Source: Nectonema munidae (Eukaryota; Nematomorpha; Nectonematoida; Nectonematidae). From it: a stretch of DNA of 64,000 nucleotides. Positions 58,380-64,000 of this stretch are shown piece by piece. The notes below the pieces were generated by a model. The model did no database searches. It saw only the letters and a list, made by a program, of their open reading frames with translations, and was not told the DNA's origin. Both the position numbers and the translations under genes were made by a program. The first letter of the stretch is position 1; each line of letters starts with the position of its first letter. The stretch is from the NCBI GenBank assembly GCA_030549495.1, contig JAUIRK010000800.1, forward strand, positions 83,131 to 147,130, read 5' to 3'.

Positions 58380-59581
58380 TGAAATTGAAATTATTGAACC
58401 GATGCCAACAAGTAGCTCTGAGCCTCATCGCACTGACGATAGCGATGAACAAAGAAAAAGAACTGAGATTTGCGCATCAAAAGTAGCGAACGAACTGCCA
58501 ATTAGGTTAACTGAACCAATTTATAAAACCTGGCAAAGTCGTCATATATGGCTTATTATAAAAAATCAGAAGCTTTTTTGTAAGGTGCAAAGACTTTATG
58601 GCTCTTCTACCAAAGTATGCGTCCACTAGTTTACGTGTAGAAAAGCAATGGACTGAGATTGGCGTGCAAGGTAGAGGGGTTCAGGGCAAAGAAGGAAAAA
58701 AGCTATCTGATAAAGTTTCCGAGCTCTTCAAATCCAAGTCCCACAAGTTTGTTGTTGAAACCATCAAGACAGAGAAATAGATTTAATCATGGCTTCCTTC
58801 AACGAACAATGCTTGCAAGCTTCGAAGTTCGTAGAATCTAGGCACCAAGATAAAAAGTTAAATGGACTTGAAATGGGATCCTTACCGTACAGCGATCATG
58901 CTTGCAAAAATATTATCATGTTTCTAGCAAAAGAAATGAAAGTTGAACTTATTGTGTATATTGGATGAATCAACTACTATGAGCAATCGGTCAGTCTTAA
59001 TTTCTTATGTTCGACTCGCTGTAAAATGAGATGTTCAGAATATATTTTGGAAGATGTCAGATTGAACAACACGACAGCTGACGCTATTTCCCAGACACTT
59101 TTTGATTCTTTCGTGCCTGCACTTGGTATGGAAATACTCAAAAATAAACTCTTAGCTATTAGATTTGATGGCGCATCTGTGATGATTGGCAAAAAGGCGA
59201 TCTCATCAAGAAGTTCTCTGAATTTATCGGTGTTTCTTATTAGCAATCTTTTCATTGTGTCGCTCATAGCCTTTAGCTGCATGGCGCTACAAAAGTGTCA
59301 CACAGGTAAATCACTTTACCATCTTTTTAGACAAACTCAACTCTACATTTTCACGCTCTCTCAAAAAAAAGCGCTTGTTGGAGAGTGTTGCGACTGACTT
59401 GGAGTGTACACTCCGGAAAGTCAGTAAGGTGTTTGATGATAAGTGGTGCTTTTCTTCATTCTCAGCTGTTGACAGTCTATTGAACAATTATAAGGCTCTT
59501 CATGCCCATTTTTCGAAATCGGATGCAAAGTTGCAGAAACTTGCGAATATCATGGCGCGTTTTAAAGTTGTTAAATATTAA
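58380..59581 (+). pseudogene. hAT transposase pseudogene (ZNF862/KIAA1586-like)
   Basis: The start reads EIEIIEPMPTSSSEPHRTDD, then KTWQSRHIWLIIKNQKLFCK (58520-58580), KQWTEIGVQGRGVQGKEGKK (58650) and the SHK motif typical of this group. LDESTTMSNRSVLISYVRLA (58960) is the catalytic-Asp region. NNTTADAISQTLFDSFVPAL and IRFDGASVMIGKK follow (59070-59195), then DKWCFSSFSAVDSLLNNYKA (59440). The order matches ZNF862/KIAA1586-type hAT proteins. Frameshifts and stops are frequent and the C-terminus is missing; the AC tract begins 160 bp later. A 5' relative is at 54.4 kb. Confidence 0.8.
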
Positions 59582-59737
59582 GCTTGAAGGTAAGGTTTTT
59601 GTTTTATAAAAATCTCGAACCTCTTTATATGTGCATGCGTACACAAACGGAATAGTCAATAGACCAGTTAAAGAACATAAAAATTTCTACTTTTAACTTT
59701 TTTGTTTCGATGCAAAAGCTTATTCCTTTTTCATAAA

Positions 59738-60560
<823 letters not shown>

Positions 60561-60689
60561 TTTATCATAGTAAATGCCAATTTGGATATCGAAGTAATTG
60601 CTTAATCCCAAATTGTTTCACTGTTAGGGATTTAAAATCAGTGTTTGCAGAGTCAGATGTGATAACTAATAAGATCAATTAATTCCTTT

Positions 60690-62055
60690 TGATATCTTTC
60701 AGGAACATCATCAAATTTCCACAAATGTTTTTTTAAGTAAGCACTTTGATAAATCAAAGTTTTCTCGAAAATATCGACTAAACTCCTCTTTTAAAGTCCT
60801 CTAAGTGTTGGATCAGAAAACTTTAAACACTCTTGTTGAATGGAACATTAGTCTTTTTTTCTTCAACAAATGTATTTAATATGGGAAGCATGTAAAAATT
60901 CCTCTTTTTTGTCATTAACAGCCAAAGATCCTGCTTCATTTGTAAGGCAGTTAGTTTTTCTGCAAAATCAAGTATGTTGGAATTTTCTCGCTGAAGTTAA
61001 AGGTTAAGGGAATTTAGAATTGTGAAGAAATATACCAAGTATGCAGTTTTTGTCAAATTATTCAAGTCACCAAGGAAATGTGAAATTTCTGTTCTTCCTT
61101 GCTGAGATTGAAATTCTATCACCTCAGGATTTAATTCAAAAAATATCTATAATTTTCCTTTTGGCAGCCATCTTACCTCAGTATGCAATAGAAGAACTTC
61201 ATGCTTGGAATCCATTTCTTGCCTAAATTTAGCGAACAAGCGATTGTTCAATGCATTTGACTTTATTAAGTTAACTGCTTTAACAACTGATTGCATACTC
61301 CATCAGTACATATACCCCCAACATTTCCCCACTTAAGTCCATGTTCTTTAAGAAATGATAACTATTTTTTCAAATATGTCAATGCTTTTAGTTGTTGTTT
61401 CAAATGGTTTGCAAAAGAGAAATTCATCCTTAAAATCACCATTATTTATATATTGCACATAAACTTATAACTGAGGAAGATTACCTACATCTGTTGATTC
61501 ATCAACTTGTAAAGGTAAAGATATCAAGTGTAAATGTCTTAATTTCAGCAATAACTTGAGAACGAATATCACCTGACATATCTGCAATTCTCATCTGTAC
61601 AGTATTATTAGAAAGAGATAAACTTTTTGAAGATTTGACTGCCTTATCTTCAATCATGTGATGAACGATGTCTTTTGCACAAGGTAAAATCAATTCCTCA
61701 GCAATGATATGCGGTTTGTTTGCTTGAATGACATGCCATTTTCAGGTACAGGGAGTAAGACGCTATCCAAGCTGTTTTACTTTGTCTTTGGAAAGTTCCA
61801 TCAATGTCAAGACGAGATTTTTTTAGTTGCACACACTTATTTTTGAAAAACGCAGGGCTTTCATTATTAAAATTGGCATGTTTCGATTCGAAGTGACGTC
61901 TCAAACTTATTCGGCTTCATGGATTCTTCTGGGAGCACTTCATTGCACACCACACATTTAGGTTTTTCTTTTGCGGCTGAGATAATGCAAGTAAAAACAA
62001 AGTTAATGTAGTCCTCCACATATTTCAGCCTTCTTTTGTTGTTTGCCATCGCCAT
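60690..62055 (-). pseudogene. hAT transposase pseudogene, ZBED5/SCAND3-like, second copy
   Basis: Minus-strand start at Met 62055: YVEDYINFVFTCIISAAKEK, CVVCNEVLPEESMKPNKFET and RHFESKHANF form the BED-type zinc finger (Cys-x2-Cys ... His-x4-His). QLKKSRLDIDGTFQRQSKTA follows. MILPCAKDIVHHMIEDKAVK and NNTVQMRIADMSGDIRSQVI (61690-61540) are group landmarks. In broken frames near 61210-61170, the HTEVRWLP-like segment and, near 60960, the LTAL-dLW region appear. Frameshifts occur throughout. It shares family but not frame breaks with the copy at 13.1-15 kb. Confidence 0.85.
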
Positions 62056-63059
62056 TTTAAGAAGAAAAATATAAAAGGATTGTAAAAATCATAAGCAAAG
62101 ATGAAAATCTTTCGTTTCCCTCTTTCCTTCTCATGTGCTTTTCACTGAATTTAAGACTATCATAAATATGTGTACTTTAATTCACCAACAGCTCATTTAC
62201 TATTTCTTACATATATCCGCATGTCTTTCTGCAGTTTACTGTAGGTTTGTAAACATCAATATTTTCGGCATATATGACTTGAGACTAAGGACGGTAATTT
62301 GCAGTGAAATTATCACAAACATTCAGAGCAATATCATTAACTTGAACGTAGTGAATAGGAAATACAAACATCAGACAACCTTCTATTACACACAGAGATA
62401 CACACAAAAAAAGGAAAAAACTATGCACGTAAGTACAAAACCGAAACAAAATTAGTCCTTGAAATATTAACTGTTAAAGCACAAGAGATGAATCAAATCT
62501 ACAACATATTAAATACTACAAAGCTCCATACCCACAACTTTGCAAATACGAATTCAGTGTTGGCTCAAACGGACTGGTAGCACAATGACAAATAGAGATG
62601 CCAGATGCAAACTCTTAGCTGACACAATTGATCAATTAGAGACAGGCATATTATACATATCCAATTCACTATGGATACAGGTATAAATCGCCAAGAACCC
62701 CACATCCCCCCAAGTTAATCCTAGGATTAAATAGGTCCTAATAAAGAGTGAACAAAACAATCTACTGTACAATTGACTGCCCCAGTTAATCATGGCATTA
62801 AAAAAAGGGAAATACCTGAATCTTCTTAATCCATTGATATCAGCCAAATCCCTTATAAATCATTATCTTGCCATATACTTGGTATACTTGCCGATACCAA
62901 GTGGGGTCGCAACCTTTGGAACCCCTGTTCTAGAAGATGTGTTTCACAGATTTTCAAAAGAAAAAGTTTGTGTCAAGAAGGCCTTGATGAATGCGAATCT
63001 CGAGATATTTACAGTCAGTGTTCCTCTCTAGTTGCATACCCCAAAACCATGCTCGCATT
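62056..63059. other. 5' flank of the hAT copy and a hAT-type terminus
   Basis: No gene is recognised. At 62898-62927 the sequence CAAGTGGGGTCGCAACCTTT then GGAACCCCTG is a typical hAT right terminus (CAGGGGTTCC reversed). It may close the element whose transposase lies at 60.7-62.1 kb. The 8 bp after it are TTCTAGAA; no matching left end was found. Confidence 0.5.
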
Positions 63060-63416
63060 AACTTCAAATTTGTTCTCATAATGAGTAGTCAACACCATGT
63101 TCGAATTGAAAGAAGAAAACCAGAGTCAGTGCTGGTGCATAATCAGTACAAGTGTGGGGTTGACAGAGCTAATCAAATATGTCAAAATTACACAACTTAC
63201 AGATGCACACGAAGATGTGAGTGACTGTCTTTTGTAATTATTTGGACATGACTGCTCTAAACACTACAATAATTGTTATCCGTAACTTTTCAGTATTATT
63301 TTCTTCTAGATGTGGAGGTTGGAAAGAAATCATGAATTCTCTCTGTTTCCTAATTGCTAAGAATCTAATGAAAGAGTCCAATCTACATCGATACCTAAGG
63401 ATCTATGCACAATTCT
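63060..63416 (+). pseudogene. piggyBac transposase C-terminal fragment
   Basis: The plus-strand frame gives RRKPESVLVHNQYKCGVDRA then NQICQNYTTYRCTRR (fourth-Asp region of piggyBac transposases). After a frame change it continues as TVFCNYLDMTALNTTIIVIR and later FLIAKNLMKESNLHRY, again family-like. The N-terminal two thirds and the cysteine-rich tail are absent. It lies just downstream of the hAT terminus at 62927. Confidence 0.75.
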
Positions 63417-63467
63417 AGGTCTCTATGGATATAGGAGGCAATTAGAAGAGACTCCGGCATCATCTTC

Positions 63468-63502
<35 letters not shown>
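63468..63502 (+). repeat. GAAA microsatellite
   Basis: About eight and a half GAAA units without interruption. Confidence 0.95.
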
Positions 63503-64000
63503 TTTATTCACAAATTGAAATATATACAGAGAAATTTTGTTTAAACACAAGTTTTTTTGTATTATCAATTTACAATGAGATGGGAAAAAAAGAATTAAAA
63601 AAAAATGTATATCAAGTGATCCTTGCATAATGTAAAATTCGCAAAATTTCTCAAAGTTGTTCATCTTGTAGAAATAATCTATGCAAGGGCACTCTGAAAT
63701 TATATGCAAAGGGTGTACTTTAAGTTTATATAAAAAACACGTTATTTTTGGTTATCTTACTAAATAAAAAAAACCATTTTTCCTTCAATACTTATTAGAT
63801 TTTTTGGGTGGGCATGATAGACCCAGTAAAACCTTTTGAGGTATGTGTTTTAAAAAAACTAATCCTAATGAATTTTTTTGTAAATTCTGATTTGATACCC
63901 AATAATGACATCGATACCTTTTTTCTTAATTTTAATTCTTCTCTATTTTGAAAATTTTCTCATTTTTTGTAATAATATGGTAATTGAAGTTGAATCCCAG
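63503..64000. other. AT-rich end of window, nothing recognised
   Basis: A 104-codon open frame on the minus strand (63709-63395) spans the GAAA repeat as a run of Ser-Phe-Leu and has no motif. Nothing else was seen. Confidence 0.4.

Noticed and set aside
62135-62455. 106-residue plus-strand ORF
   Set aside because: No motif, low-complexity end, and it lies in the upstream flank of a hAT pseudogene.

Overview
This is an AT-rich eukaryotic (nuclear) window that is dominated by transposable elements and carries two recognisable host genes. No bacterial operon, rRNA or ordinary tRNA gene is visible. GT-AG introns of 54 bp to 2.1 kb, tRNA-derived SINEs, hAT and piggyBac elements, LINE remnants and a very long dinucleotide microsatellite all point to an animal, most likely an arthropod. 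A copepod such as a sea louse would fit, but that assignment is inference.

Layout. 1-8.8 kb: one 8.76 kb piggyBac-like composite bounded by TTAA, with huge inverted arms made of ~145-150 bp satellite-like units, a dead piggyBac transposase in the middle, an older hAT fragment and a SINE. 8.8-12.4 kb: a piggyBac 3' end, a SINE and a hAT remnant. 12.4-15 kb: a ZBED5-like hAT transposase pseudogene split by a 5'-truncated RTE-like LINE. 15.8-18 kb: two MITEs, the second ending about 110 bp before TDP2. 18.1-19.1 kb: TDP2 (tyrosyl-DNA phosphodiesterase 2), an apparently intact 334-residue single coding exon. 20-24 kb: a hAT element with a broken transposase and a further copy of the piggyBac-composite arm. 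24-34 kb: no host gene recognised; a dead piggyBac transposase lies at 26-28 kb.

34.8-46.7 kb: a complete 13-exon ACADVL (very-long-chain acyl-CoA dehydrogenase) gene. It was rebuilt exon by exon; the joined coding length is 1,872 nt (623 residues plus stop) and every junction keeps frame. Its introns hold SINEs, a LINE fragment and another dispersed repeat. 47.1-50.2 kb: a 3.13 kb hAT element with a perfect 8-bp target duplication and four younger or nested sequences inside. 50-58 kb: foldback elements, a SINE, transposon fragments and one open stretch on the minus strand that may belong to an unrecognised gene. 58.4-63.4 kb: two further hAT pseudogenes separated by a perfect 819-bp AC/GT tract, then a piggyBac C-terminal fragment.

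The two host genes are unrelated in function: TDP2 repairs topoisomerase 2-linked DNA ends in the nucleus, and VLCAD starts mitochondrial beta-oxidation of long-chain fatty acids. Nothing suggests joint regulation. The most unusual structure is the satellite-armed piggyBac composite at the start of the window.
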